DNA of 64,000 bases from Microvirga soli (GTDB lineage: Bacteria > Pseudomonadota > Alphaproteobacteria > Rhizobiales > Beijerinckiaceae): contig NZ_JAERQE010000001.1 of the NCBI RefSeq assembly GCF_016734765.1, positions 1 through 64,000 on the forward strand, in the 5' to 3' direction. The position numbers and the translations under genes were made by a program. Below the pieces are notes generated by a model. The model was not told where the DNA came from and did not search any database. It worked only from the letters and a program-made list of their open reading frames with translations. Numbering within the stretch: the first letter of the stretch is position 1; each line of letters opens with the position of its first letter. Positions 46,107-55,036 of the stretch are shown here, piece by piece.

Positions 46107-46499
46107 TTATTCAGCGGTGGCCGGCGCAGCTTCGTCAGCCGCAGCCTTGGTGGTCTTCTTGGCCGCAGCCTTCTTGGGCTTTTCGCCACCGGCGAGGATC
46201 TCGGTGATCCGCACAACGGTATAGTCCTGGCGATGCCCGCGCTTGCGGCGCGAATTCTGGCGACGGCGCTTCTTGAAGGAAATGACCTTCTCGCCGCGGG
46301 TGTGTTCCACCACTTCGCCTGCCACGGTCACGCCCTCGATGAGGGGGGCGCCAACCTGGGTCGAGCCGTCGTTGGTGACCATGAGAACCTGGTCGAAGGT
46401 AACGGCGGTGCCCGGCTCGCCTGCGAGCGTGGCGACGGTGATGACATCGTTGGCGGCAACGCGATACTGCTTGCCGCCGGTCTTGATCACTGCGAACAT
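46107..46499 (-). CDS. rplU: 50S ribosomal protein L21
   Basis: 130-residue L21, a 23S rRNA-binding assembly protein. The start at 46499 gives MFAVIKTGGKQYRVAANDVI; the RNA-binding KKRRRQNSRRKRGHRQDYT block lies at about residues 74-95. The C-terminal 30 residues are a Lys/Ala/Glu-rich tail (KKAAAKKTTKAAADEAAPA), an extension common in alphaproteobacterial L21. A good promoter lies about 145-170 bp upstream. Confidence 0.97.
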   Translation of the reverse strand: MFAVIKTGGKQYRVAANDVITVATLAGEPGTAVTFDQVLMVTNDGSTQVGAPLIEGVTVAGEVVEHTRGEKVISFKKRRRQNSRRKRGHRQDYTVVRITEILAGGEKPKKAAAKKTTKAAADEAAPATAE

Positions 46500-46643
46500 C
46501 TTGATCCTCGTGTTCAAACCCAATTCTCAGCGGGGGAAGCCCCGTCGGATTGGCTTTTTGGCAGTTTCCGGCTTCGGTTCACGGCAGCCTCACGCTGCCG
46601 CACGGATATGCGCAGGCACTCGTGCCCGCTCATAGAGGACGCC

Positions 46644-46672
46644 TATCTACGGACGGGCCCGGTCTTTGTCAA
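46644..46672 (-). promoter_or_regulatory. strong sigma-70-like promoter for rplU-rpmA
   Basis: On the minus strand TTGACA, exactly 17 bases, TAGATA. Predicted start near 46637 leaves a leader of about 137 bases before rplU, containing a GGCAGC / GCTGCC hairpin at 46583-46599. Confidence 0.62.
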
Positions 46673-46762
46673 TCAAAAACCTTGCTTTTGGCGCTTGAAG
46701 AGCCGCAAAGCCCATGATATCCACCCGGCCTCAACCAGCGGGGCTTAAGCCCTTCGCACCCC

Positions 46763-46852
46763 GGAGAGGTGGCAGAGTGGTTGAATGCACCGCACTCGAA
46801 ATGCGGCATACGGGCAACCGTATCGGGAGTTCGAATCTCCCCCTCTCCGCCA
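46763..46852 (+). tRNA. tRNA-Ser (anticodon CGA)
   Basis: 90-base class II tRNA. Acceptor GGAGAGG pairs with CCTCTCC at 46842-46848, discriminator G and encoded CCA follow. The anticodon stem CCGCA/TGCGG encloses CTCGAAA, giving CGA, which reads UCG. A long variable arm (ACGGGCAACCGT) is present. Confidence 0.95.
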
Positions 46853-47096
46853 CATCTCAGTCTCTGATGTTGTAGATTTCCCTCTTAAAGGTCCCTGCCT
46901 TTAAGTGCCGGATTTGCTGCGCCAATTCTGAGGGAGGCATTCTTTATGTCGCTCTCGAGTGCGGTCGGCTCCCTGCCTGTCACCGACCTTTCGGATCGGT
47001 TCGGCGTATAGGTGACAATCAAGCCCTGAAGACACCTGCCCGTTCAGGGAACCGTTGAATGCGAACTTGCCCTCCAGGAGAGGGCCGATGATGTTC

Positions 47097-48416
47097 TCAG
47101 GCAGCGAGCAGGCCGTGCCAGTGCGCATCACGCGCCGACGGGCGGCGGTGCAGGCGGCGGTCGAGCAGTTGACCGGCTTTCACGGCCTCGCCGCTGCGCA
47201 TCAGGGCTAGCAGCAGCATGTCCTCGATCATCTCGCGCTGAGCACCGCTGCCGCCGATGCGCACGACCTCGGCCGCGACCGGCTCCAGGATGCGCGCGCA
47301 GGCCGCGTAGTCTTCCCCTGCAAAGGCAAGCGCCGCGCGGCAGATCGCCGGCACCACCGGTCCTGCGGCGAGGGCACCCGATTCGATCAGCTCCATCTGA
47401 GCCTTCACGCGCTCTTCGACGGCAGCCTTGTCATCGGTCGCCGCGGCAAGAAGAGCCATGTGGACATCGGCGAAGGCGAAGCCCGCCTTCTGGAAGTAGC
47501 TTCCCGAATAAGCCGCTGCGTCCTTCCACAGCCCCGCCGGCACATTGTGGCCATAGGCCTTCAGCCGCCACAGGAAAGATGCGGTGTCGCTCACCACATT
47601 GACCGGCATGCCGGCCGTTACCGAAGGCTGGATGTGATCGGCGTAGATCGCCAACGCCTGCTCCGGATCGCCGCGCTCCAGGGCACCGAGCGCAGAGTGC
47701 CAGGCGATGTGACCGTGGAGGATTCCGCTGCGGTCGTAACCCGGCAGCCACTCGGCGATCAGCCTCTCTGCCTCGTCGTGAGCGCCGCCCTCATACATGG
47801 CATGCGAGAGCGCATGCGCTGCATTGGCGTTATTTCTGCGTAGGTCGTAGCCGCGTTGCGTCAGCACGCGGCCGTGCGCCACGTTGCCATTCTCGGCGTG
47901 CGACCAGCCGCGATACGTGAGAAACCACCAGTCGTCGGCATCGAAGTGCCGTGCGTGACGCTCGCAGAGATCGACGCGCGCCTGATCGTGATCCGCCATG
48001 CCGGAGAAGGCGAAGAGTCCGAAGGCGCCGAGCGGCAGCGACAGGATCAACACATCCCGCGGCCACGTATCCGCATGGGCGAGGGCTCGCTCCAGGGCCT
48101 TGGCCGACTGGCCGCTGACGGCCAGCGACAGGATCGCCACATGGCTGCGCTCCCGCTCGGTCCCACGACGCGAGACGATCTCCTCTGCCATTGCGATCCG
48201 CGCCTTGGCCTTCGTCACCTCCGTGCGGATCACGTGCAGGCGGGCGCGGGCCGCATGGGCGAGGGTGAAGTCCGGATCGGCCGCGATGGCCTCGTCCAGG
48301 ACCTCCCCGGCGCCGGGCCAGGCGGAGAGGAGCAGGTCGACGCCTGCCCGGTAGCGCTCGGCCGCAAGGTCGGACGTGGTCGAGAGCGGCAGGCCGCGGC
48401 TGTCGAAACGGGTCAT
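47097..48416 (-). CDS. TTC38-like tetratricopeptide repeat protein
   Basis: 439-residue soluble helical protein of the TTC38 family (bacterial relatives of human tetratricopeptide repeat protein 38). TPR-like helix pairs run throughout, for example residues 38-60 (VLDEAIAADPDFTLAHAARARL) and 188-215 (RNNANAAHALSHAMYEGGAHDEAERL). Tryptophan-rich segments DDWWFLTYRGWSHAENGN and GHIAWHSALGALE are family marks. No enzyme motif is evident and function is unknown. It is divergent from an AraC-type regulator 101 bp away, its likely controller. Confidence 0.87.
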   Translation of the reverse strand: MTRFDSRGLPLSTTSDLAAERYRAGVDLLLSAWPGAGEVLDEAIAADPDFTLAHAARARLHVIRTEVTKAKARIAMAEEIVSRRGTERERSHVAILSLAVSGQSAKALERALAHADTWPRDVLILSLPLGAFGLFAFSGMADHDQARVDLCERHARHFDADDWWFLTYRGWSHAENGNVAHGRVLTQRGYDLRRNNANAAHALSHAMYEGGAHDEAERLIAEWLPGYDRSGILHGHIAWHSALGALERGDPEQALAIYADHIQPSVTAGMPVNVVSDTASFLWRLKAYGHNVPAGLWKDAAAYSGSYFQKAGFAFADVHMALLAAATDDKAAVEERVKAQMELIESGALAAGPVVPAICRAALAFAGEDYAACARILEPVAAEVVRIGGSGAQREMIEDMLLLALMRSGEAVKAGQLLDRRLHRRPSARDAHWHGLLAA

Positions 48417-48467
48417 GGCAGGTTCCTTATTCCGGCGGTTTATACAGGATCGTCCTCTGTCCGTCTT

Positions 48468-48494
48468 TTGACAATTTGCCAAACGATGTAGAAT
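48468..48494 (+). promoter_or_regulatory. possible promoter for the AraC-type regulator
   Basis: TTGACA (48468-48473), a short 15-base spacer, TAGAAT (48489-48494), 23 bases before the ATG. The short spacer suggests dependence on an activator or a slightly different hexamer choice. Confidence 0.4.
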
Positions 48495-48517
48495 AGACGC
48501 CAAACCGGGGGCCGGCG

Positions 48518-49315
48518 ATGTCATGGAAAACGATTGAGGCGCCGCCTGGGTTGGATCCCCCTCGACCCATCACCGTGCGGGCACAGACGATCCCGGCGCG
48601 GCACTTCTTCCCGGAGCACTCGCACCGCTGGAACCAGATGGTCTACGCGATCTCGGGCGTGCTCACGGTAGCCGTGGAAGGGCATTCCTTCGTGATCTCG
48701 CCGGAGCAGGCGGTCTGGCTTCCGACGGGCCTGCGGCACCGGACCGGGTCCCTGCTCGGAGCGGAGTTCCGCAGCCTCTGGATCGCCGACGAGGCCGGGC
48801 GCGGCCTTCCGACAATGCCAACCGTGTTCGGCGTCACGCCGCTGTTGAAGGCGCTGATCGTCGAGGTCACCGCCATCGAGGGCGAGGAGGATGGCAGCGG
48901 TTATGCAGGCCGCGTAACCGACCTTCTCCTCGACCAATTGCGGCGGGCGCGGCCCCTCCCGGGCGCGCTGCCATGGCCGCGCGGGGGATCCTCCCTGACG
49001 GCTTTGTGCGAGGCGCTCTACACCGACCCTGCCGACCTGCGCGGACCGGAGGCCTGGGGCCGGGAGCTTGGGATGTCGGAGCGAACCCTGACCCGCCGCT
49101 TCGAAGCGGAAGTGGGCATGAACCTGCGCTCCTGGCGCCGGCGCCTGCGGCTGTTCAAATCGATTGAGCTTATGGGCGGCGGCCTGGACGTGACCCGCAC
49201 AGCTCTGGAACTAGGCTACGGCTCGACATCGGCGTTCGTGTACGCATTCCGGACCGAGATGGGTTGCAGCCCCCAGGCCTATATGCGCGGGCGCGGGGCG
49301 GATCGACTGAGATGA
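48518..49315 (+). CDS. AraC family transcriptional regulator with cupin sensor
   Basis: 265 residues. An N-terminal AraC-type cupin at about residues 20-85 has HFFPEHSHRWNQMVYAISGVL and LPTGLRHRTG, a fold that binds small ligands. The C-terminal about 100 residues carry two helix-turn-helix units, with WGRELGMSERTLTRRFEAEVG and LDVTRTALELGYGSTSAFVYAFRTEMGCSPQAYM. It is divergent from the TTC38-like gene, the standard layout for a regulator and its target. The ligand is unknown. Confidence 0.9.
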   Translation: MSWKTIEAPPGLDPPRPITVRAQTIPARHFFPEHSHRWNQMVYAISGVLTVAVEGHSFVISPEQAVWLPTGLRHRTGSLLGAEFRSLWIADEAGRGLPTMPTVFGVTPLLKALIVEVTAIEGEEDGSGYAGRVTDLLLDQLRRARPLPGALPWPRGGSSLTALCEALYTDPADLRGPEAWGRELGMSERTLTRRFEAEVGMNLRSWRRRLRLFKSIELMGGGLDVTRTALELGYGSTSAFVYAFRTEMGCSPQAYMRGRGADRLR

Positions 49316-49445
49316 CTGCATTGGAAATTCCTGTCTCTTCCGGAATATCCATTCTCGCGTGAAAAGCTGACCCAAGCCTCGGGCGAGTGGGCTCGTTTGC
49401 AAGCTGGTGCGTTGTTGCTCCAGGACCCGCGCATCAGGAGCCGTC

Positions 49446-50555
49446 GTGTCGGACACCAGCCTCGCAGAAACCATAGCCCAAGTTTCCCTGACCTTTTCCG
49501 ACTGGACGCCGATCCGACACTTGGAAGACCCGCTGCACAAGGATCTCTCAGCCGTCACGCGGATTGGAGACAGCCTCTTTCTCGCCTGCGACGAGACCGC
49601 CAGCGTCGAACGCCTACGGCGCCTGGATGACGGCAGCTTTGGCGACCATCGGCATTTCGTCCTGGACGCGCTGGTGGATCTGCCTGGGGGCGCCGACGGT
49701 GAGATGGACATCGAGGGCCTCTGTGCGGACGGTGGTTTTCTCTGGGTCGTCGGATCCCACTCGCGCAAGCGCTGCAAGCCCAAGCGGGATGAGAACGACC
49801 ACACCGAGGCTCTCCAGAAGATGGAGGAGGTCGAACGCGAGCCGAACCGCTACTTCCTGGGACGCATTCCTCTTGTGGAGGACGCGCCGGGCCTGTTCTC
49901 CCCTGCCCGATCAGACGGAGAACGACAGGCAGCCTGGCTCAAGCTGGGCAGGAAACGGAGCGCTCTTGAGCGGTGGCTGGCAGCCGATCCGCACCTCGAT
50001 CCATTCCTGAGCATTCCGGCGAAAGAGAATGGCTTCGACATCGAGGGAATGGCGGTGCGGGGAAATCGGGTCTGGCTCGGCCTGCGCGGCCCTGTGCTGC
50101 GCGGCCATGCTGTGGTTCTCGATCTGGAACTGAGACAAAGGTCGCCTGACCGGCTGAAAGGGCGCCAGGTCGACGGCGAGCGACGTTATCGCAAGCACCT
50201 GCTCGACACCCGAGGTCTGGGGATCCGCGACATGCGGTTTCAAGGCGATGATCTTCTTCTGCTGGTGGGTCCCACCATGTCCCTGGAAGGCCCGGCGTTT
50301 GTTCTGCGGTGGCGGGACGCGGCGCATGATGACGGTTCCGGCGTCATTGCTCCCGAGCGCATCGAGACGGTCGCCGAACTGCCCTACCGGTTGCATGCGG
50401 ATCATCCGGAGGGGATTGAGCTCTGGCCTGAGGCGGGCGCCGGTGCCTTGCTGATCATCTACGATGCACCGGCCCCGGAGCGGACCGACCCTGACACATC
50501 TACGGTATGGGCTGACGTGATCTGCCCGGGCCGAGCAAGCTCGAACCAGAACTGA
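49446..50555 (+). CDS. DUF3616 domain-containing protein
   Basis: 369 residues, soluble, matching the DUF3616 layout: an early LHKDLSAVTRIGDSLFLACDE, DIEGLCADGGFLWVVGSHS, NGFDIEGMAVRGNRVWLGLRGPVLRGHAVV, and LHADHPEGIELWPEAGAGALLIIYD. The repeated IEGLxxxGxxLWxG-type segments suggest a beta-propeller. The GTG at 49446 is chosen because AGGAG lies 5 bp upstream; an ATG at 49407 would add 13 unlikely residues. Function is unknown. Confidence 0.87.
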   Translation: MSDTSLAETIAQVSLTFSDWTPIRHLEDPLHKDLSAVTRIGDSLFLACDETASVERLRRLDDGSFGDHRHFVLDALVDLPGGADGEMDIEGLCADGGFLWVVGSHSRKRCKPKRDENDHTEALQKMEEVEREPNRYFLGRIPLVEDAPGLFSPARSDGERQAAWLKLGRKRSALERWLAADPHLDPFLSIPAKENGFDIEGMAVRGNRVWLGLRGPVLRGHAVVLDLELRQRSPDRLKGRQVDGERRYRKHLLDTRGLGIRDMRFQGDDLLLLVGPTMSLEGPAFVLRWRDAAHDDGSGVIAPERIETVAELPYRLHADHPEGIELWPEAGAGALLIIYDAPAPERTDPDTSTVWADVICPGRASSNQN

Positions 50556-50572
50556 GTGCGCTGGCGCCGTTC

Positions 50573-51271
50573 CTATGCCGGCAGGACGACCACCTTTGTC
50601 TTGACCGGCGTGTGATCGTACAGGTGCATCATGTCCTGGGTCAGGAGGCCGACGCAGCCGCTGGTGATGCCGTTGCCGATCGATTCCGCATCGAGGCTGG
50701 CATAGATCGTGTAGAGCGTGTAGGCGCCGTTCTGGTAGAGATGAAGCGTGCGCGCGCCGAGCGGGTTGTCGAGGCCGCCCGGCATGCCGCGGGCCCATTT
50801 GGCCGCCTCCGGCTGGCGCTTGATCATTGCCGCGGGTGGCGTCCAGGTCGCCCATTCGCTCTTGCGCCCGACATAGGCATCCCCGTTCCACCGGAACCCG
50901 TCGCGGCCGACATTGGCGCCGTAGCGGGTGGCGTTTCCGTCCTCCTCGATGCGGTAGACGTAGTAATTGCCGGGGTCGACGATGATCGTGCCGGGGGCCT
51001 CCTTGGTGTCGTAGCGAACCGTCCGGCGGTAATATTTGGGATCGACCTTGCTGACATCGATCGCCGGGATCGGGAATTTCTCGTCGGGCACCGGCCCATA
51101 GAGCTTCGATGCCTCGGCAAGGCTCATGCCGTCGGAGGTCACGCAGCCGGCGAGCCCCAGGGCACTGGCGCCGACCAGAAACGACCGGCGGCTGAGCCCC
51201 CCCGCCCGGGATCCAAGCAAACCGGTCTCTTCCGTTTCGCCGGCACCGGCATTCCCACCGTTCATGATCAT
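50573..51271 (-). CDS. YkuD-domain (L,D-transpeptidase-like) lipoprotein with altered active site
   Basis: 232 residues. The N-terminus has twin arginines (LSRRSFLVG, R28-R29) and a lipobox LAGC (C43), so it is probably a Tat- or Sec-exported lipoprotein. Residues about 92-230 match the YkuD fold of L,D-transpeptidases: GTIIVDPGNYYVYRIEEDG, YGANVGRDGF, NPLGARTLHL and the C-terminal nucleophile region. The cysteine (C206 in ITSGCVGLL) is kept, but the usual HGT histidine block reads YAS (190-192), and the arginine after the cysteine is Gly. Start 51271 or 51265. Confidence 0.82.
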   Translation of the reverse strand: MIMNGGNAGAGETEETGLLGSRAGGLSRRSFLVGASALGLAGCVTSDGMSLAEASKLYGPVPDEKFPIPAIDVSKVDPKYYRRTVRYDTKEAPGTIIVDPGNYYVYRIEEDGNATRYGANVGRDGFRWNGDAYVGRKSEWATWTPPAAMIKRQPEAAKWARGMPGGLDNPLGARTLHLYQNGAYTLYTIYASLDAESIGNGITSGCVGLLTQDMMHLYDHTPVKTKVVVLPA

Positions 51272-51684
51272 GATTGGGCCGCTTCCCTTGCTTCTGCTGC
51301 CCGACGAGCCAAGGCTCCGGCAACCACCCGCTGAATATTTTGTTGAGCTGGAGATTGCCGTCACACGGCCCGATTGGCAAGTCCAGGCCTCCAGGCGGGG
51401 GCTTGCCATGCGCCGGAGACGGGAACACCCATGCGGTCCGCAATCTCACTTGCGTACCGCTCGGTGTCGCCCGGGCGGCATTGGACCACCTTTGAAATAC
51501 TAGCCCCTACGCGACATATGCGTGAACAGGCCGAAGGCTGATCTGCAGCTTGAAGGGGACAGGGACGACAAATTGTGGCAAATCTTGTTACCCGAGAAGC
51601 ACATCCAGCCCTAGCCTTGACCGTCCGCACAACCCGCAAAGTGTCCCTGAGGCCCGAGCCAGTATCGTGCGGCGAGGCGGTCTG

Positions 51685-54600
51685 ATGAGCATTAGGACAG
51701 ATCCGCCCATAACGCCTTCTTTTCTCGCCGGAGGCGGCGAGATGGGAGCCCTCATGCGAAGCCATGATTGGTCAGGCTCTCCGCTTGGGGCACCGGAGAC
51801 CTGGCCGCAGTCCCTGCGTTCTGTTGTGGGTCTGCTCCTCGGCTCGAAATTTCCGATGTTCGTCGCCTGGGGGCCGGAACTCGGATTTCTCTACAACGAC
51901 CCTTATGCCGAGATCCTCGGCGCCAAGCACCCGGCGGCCCTGGGTCAGCGCTTCCATGACATCTGGTCGGAGATCTGGCCGGACATCTCTCCCTTGATCG
52001 ATGCGGCCCTGGCAGGCGAGGCGACCTATCGCGAGAACTTGCCTCTCCTGATGAACCGGAAAGGATTCGACGAGCAGACATGGTTCACCTTCTCCTACTC
52101 GCCGGTGCGCGACGAGAGCGGACAGGTTGCGGGCATGTTCTGCGCCGTTGCCGAGACGACCAGTCAGATCCTGGCAGAACGGCGACGGACATTCCTGCTG
52201 GACCTTGAGGAGTGCCTGCGCAACGCCGCCACGCCCCGCACGGTCATGGATGCGGCTGTCGAAGCGCTCGGCCGACACCTGGGAGCCTCCCGTGTCGGAT
52301 ACAGCGAGGTTCAGGGCGACGGCGAGACCATTGTCTGCGCCACTTGCTACGCGGACGGCGTTGAGCCGATCCTCGGCACATTCCGCCTCGACACTTTCGG
52401 CCGAGCAAGTGTTGATCGCCAGCGTGGAGGCGCCACGGAAGTCGTGAACGACGTCAAGGCGGACCTGGCACACGCGCAAGAAACCTGGGCCGCGATCGAC
52501 ACCCGCGCCTTCGTGTCCGTTCCGCTCGTGCAGGAGAAGCGCCTTCAAGCCTCCCTCTATGTGAACCGTCGCCACCCGCACGCCTGGACAGCGGACGAGG
52601 TCACGCTGATCGAGGACGTTGCCGCTCGCACTTGGGCGGCGGTCGAGCGAGCGCGGGTCGAAGCCCAACTACGCGACAGCGAAGCGCGCTTTCGGCTCAC
52701 CGCAGATGCGGTTCCTCAGATCGTGTGGATCATCGACGCGGAAGGTCGGACCGAGTTCTTCAACAAGCAATGGTTCGACTATACCGGGGTCCCCTACGAG
52801 CCGACGACCGCCGCCGAGGTGGCGTCCAATCATGTCCATCCTGACGATGAAGCCGCAACATTAGCCGCATTCGACGAGGCTCGCCGCGCAGGAACGACCT
52901 TCCTGGTCGAGCACCGCATCCGTTCGGCAGCGGGCACCTACCGCTGGTTCCTTGTCCGTGCGGACCCCTACCGCGATCCGGCTACCGGCAAGATTTTGCG
53001 CTGGTTCGGGGCGTCGGTCGACATCCACGACCGCAAGGTGGCGGAAGACTCCTTGCTGGCACTCAATGCCAACCTGGAACGCGAGGTTATCGAGCGCACT
53101 CGCGAGCGCGGCCTCATCTGGCAGCACAGCCTGGACCTTCTGTCCGTCATCGATATGGAGACTGCAACCTTCGACGCCGTCAACCCGGCGTGGACGGCTT
53201 CTCTCGGTTGGGCAATGGAGGAACTCCAGGGTCGTCCCTATGGGGACTTCGTGCACCCGGACGACACTGGCGCGAGTTCACAAGCGTTCGAGCGGGTGCG
53301 AGAGGGCAGCCCTGTGCTGCAATTCGAGAACCGCTACCGCACAACGGACGGTGACTGGCGCTGGTTGTCCTGGGTGGCTGTGCCCGAGAGTGGCAAGCTC
53401 TACTCGGTGACACGCGATGTCACTGCGGAGAGGAACCGGCAAGCCAGACTTGAGGCGGCTGAAGCGGCTCGGCGCGATGCGGACACGCTTTACCGCACTT
53501 ATTTCGAGAACACGCCTGAGGCGCTGTTCGTGATCGCGGTTAGCACCGACGGCAGCTTCGTCGTCGAGGAACTCAATCCCGCTCACGAGGCGGGCATTGG
53601 CTTCAAGCTGGCGGATGTGCGCGGCAAACGCATCGAGGATATCCTGCCACCCGACGTCTCGGATCGCGTGCTGGCCATCTATCGACAGGTTGTCGAAACT
53701 GGAGAGGTCTATCAGTTCCGCGAGGTGTTCGACCTTTCCGGAGACCCGCAGTACTGGGACACCTCGCTGGTGCCCATGCGCAATGCCGAAGGCCGGATTG
53801 TCCGGTTGATCGGTTCGAGCCGCAATGTGACACGTCAGGTCGTCGCCGAAGAAGCGCTGCGCCAGAGCCAAAAAATGGAGGCGATGGGCCAACTCACGGG
53901 CGGGGTGGCGCACGACTTCAACAATCTCCTTACGCCCATTTTCGGGGCGCTCGATATGCTGCAGCGGAAAGGCCTAGGAAGCGACCGGGAGCAGCGCTTG
54001 ATTGCAGGCGCGGCCCAGTCGGCAGAGCGCGCCAAGACGCTCGTCCAGCGTCTGCTCGCCTTTGCCCGCCGGCAGCCCCTCCAAGCTGTTCCGGTGGATG
54101 TCGCCAAACTGGTAACGGGAATGGGAGATCTCGTCGCGAGCACGACAGGGCCGCAGATCAAGGTGGTCGTAGACGCACCTGAAGATCTTCCTGCCGCCCT
54201 GGCCGATCCCAATCAGATCGAGATGGCGCTCCTGAACCTTGCCGTGAACGCACGCGACGCGATGCCCGAAGGCGGCACGCTGCGCATCTCGGCTCGCATG
54301 GAGCGTGTCAGCCACGACCACCGCTCAAAGCTTCACCCTGGTGTCTACATCTGCCTGTCGGTGGCTGACACCGGCTCAGGCATGGACGAGTCGACGTTGG
54401 CCCGTGCCGTCGAGCCGTTCTTCTCCACCAAAGGCATCGGCAAAGGGACGGGCCTGGGGCTCTCCATGGTGCATGGTCTCGCGTCCCAACTCGGTGGAGC
54501 GCTCACGATCCAGAGCCGGCCTGGTCTCGGAACCAATGTCGAGCTCTGGCTTCGGCAAAGCCCTGTTGCCCCAGCGACGGACGAGCGTCCTCCGGAAGCA

Positions 54601-54969
54601 ACGCTACCTGATGTCAAAGTTGGGAGAGCGCTCCTCGTCGACGACGAGGAGCTCGTTCGGATGAGCACGGCCGAGATGCTGATCGACCTCGGTTATGCGG
54701 TCATTGAGGCCTCTTCAGCCGAGGAGGCGATGCGGCTGATCCACAGAGGCGAGACATTCGATTTACTCGTCACCGATCACTTGATGCCTGGGATGAACGG
54801 AACCGATCTCGCACGGGAAATCCGATCAATGCGGCCGACCGTGTCCGTTCTCCTGGTGTCCGGATACGCTGAGCGCGAGGGGATCGATCCCGACCTGCCG
54901 AGGCTCACGAAGCCTTTCCGAAAGGACGAACTTGCAGCCGGGCTGGCGCAACTGCCGTCGCTCAACTGA
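51685..54969 (+). CDS. hybrid histidine kinase (PAS-GAF-PAS3-HisKA-HATPase-REC)
   Basis: 1,094 residues, no transmembrane segment, so cytosolic. Order: N-terminal PAS-like domain (about 20-160), GAF (about 170-330), three PAS domains (about 335-465, 475-600, 610-735), HisKA with phospho-acceptor H743 in GGVAHDFNNLL, HATPase_c (about 850-965, with NLAVNARDAMP and GKGTGLGLSMV), and a C-terminal receiver with D1031 in VTDHLMPG. It converges on the second hybrid kinase with 67 bp between stops. The start at 51685 leads straight into MSIRTDPP. It could feed the nearby chemosensory cluster, but that is inference. Confidence 0.92.
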   Translation: MSIRTDPPITPSFLAGGGEMGALMRSHDWSGSPLGAPETWPQSLRSVVGLLLGSKFPMFVAWGPELGFLYNDPYAEILGAKHPAALGQRFHDIWSEIWPDISPLIDAALAGEATYRENLPLLMNRKGFDEQTWFTFSYSPVRDESGQVAGMFCAVAETTSQILAERRRTFLLDLEECLRNAATPRTVMDAAVEALGRHLGASRVGYSEVQGDGETIVCATCYADGVEPILGTFRLDTFGRASVDRQRGGATEVVNDVKADLAHAQETWAAIDTRAFVSVPLVQEKRLQASLYVNRRHPHAWTADEVTLIEDVAARTWAAVERARVEAQLRDSEARFRLTADAVPQIVWIIDAEGRTEFFNKQWFDYTGVPYEPTTAAEVASNHVHPDDEAATLAAFDEARRAGTTFLVEHRIRSAAGTYRWFLVRADPYRDPATGKILRWFGASVDIHDRKVAEDSLLALNANLEREVIERTRERGLIWQHSLDLLSVIDMETATFDAVNPAWTASLGWAMEELQGRPYGDFVHPDDTGASSQAFERVREGSPVLQFENRYRTTDGDWRWLSWVAVPESGKLYSVTRDVTAERNRQARLEAAEAARRDADTLYRTYFENTPEALFVIAVSTDGSFVVEELNPAHEAGIGFKLADVRGKRIEDILPPDVSDRVLAIYRQVVETGEVYQFREVFDLSGDPQYWDTSLVPMRNAEGRIVRLIGSSRNVTRQVVAEEALRQSQKMEAMGQLTGGVAHDFNNLLTPIFGALDMLQRKGLGSDREQRLIAGAAQSAERAKTLVQRLLAFARRQPLQAVPVDVAKLVTGMGDLVASTTGPQIKVVVDAPEDLPAALADPNQIEMALLNLAVNARDAMPEGGTLRISARMERVSHDHRSKLHPGVYICLSVADTGSGMDESTLARAVEPFFSTKGIGKGTGLGLSMVHGLASQLGGALTIQSRPGLGTNVELWLRQSPVAPATDERPPEATLPDVKVGRALLVDDEELVRMSTAEMLIDLGYAVIEASSAEEAMRLIHRGETFDLLVTDHLMPGMNGTDLAREIRSMRPTVSVLLVSGYAEREGIDPDLPRLTKPFRKDELAAGLAQLPSLN

Positions 54970-55036
54970 GGCGGATCACGCTGTCGTGTGAGACCAGTTC
55001 TCGGGAAAGGCCACCGCAGTTGTTTTGGACTTCAGC

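Noticed and set aside
46853-47096. Possible small gene downstream of tRNA-Ser
   Set aside because: The only frame (about 76 codons, minus) has arbitrary composition and overlaps the end of the TPR gene.
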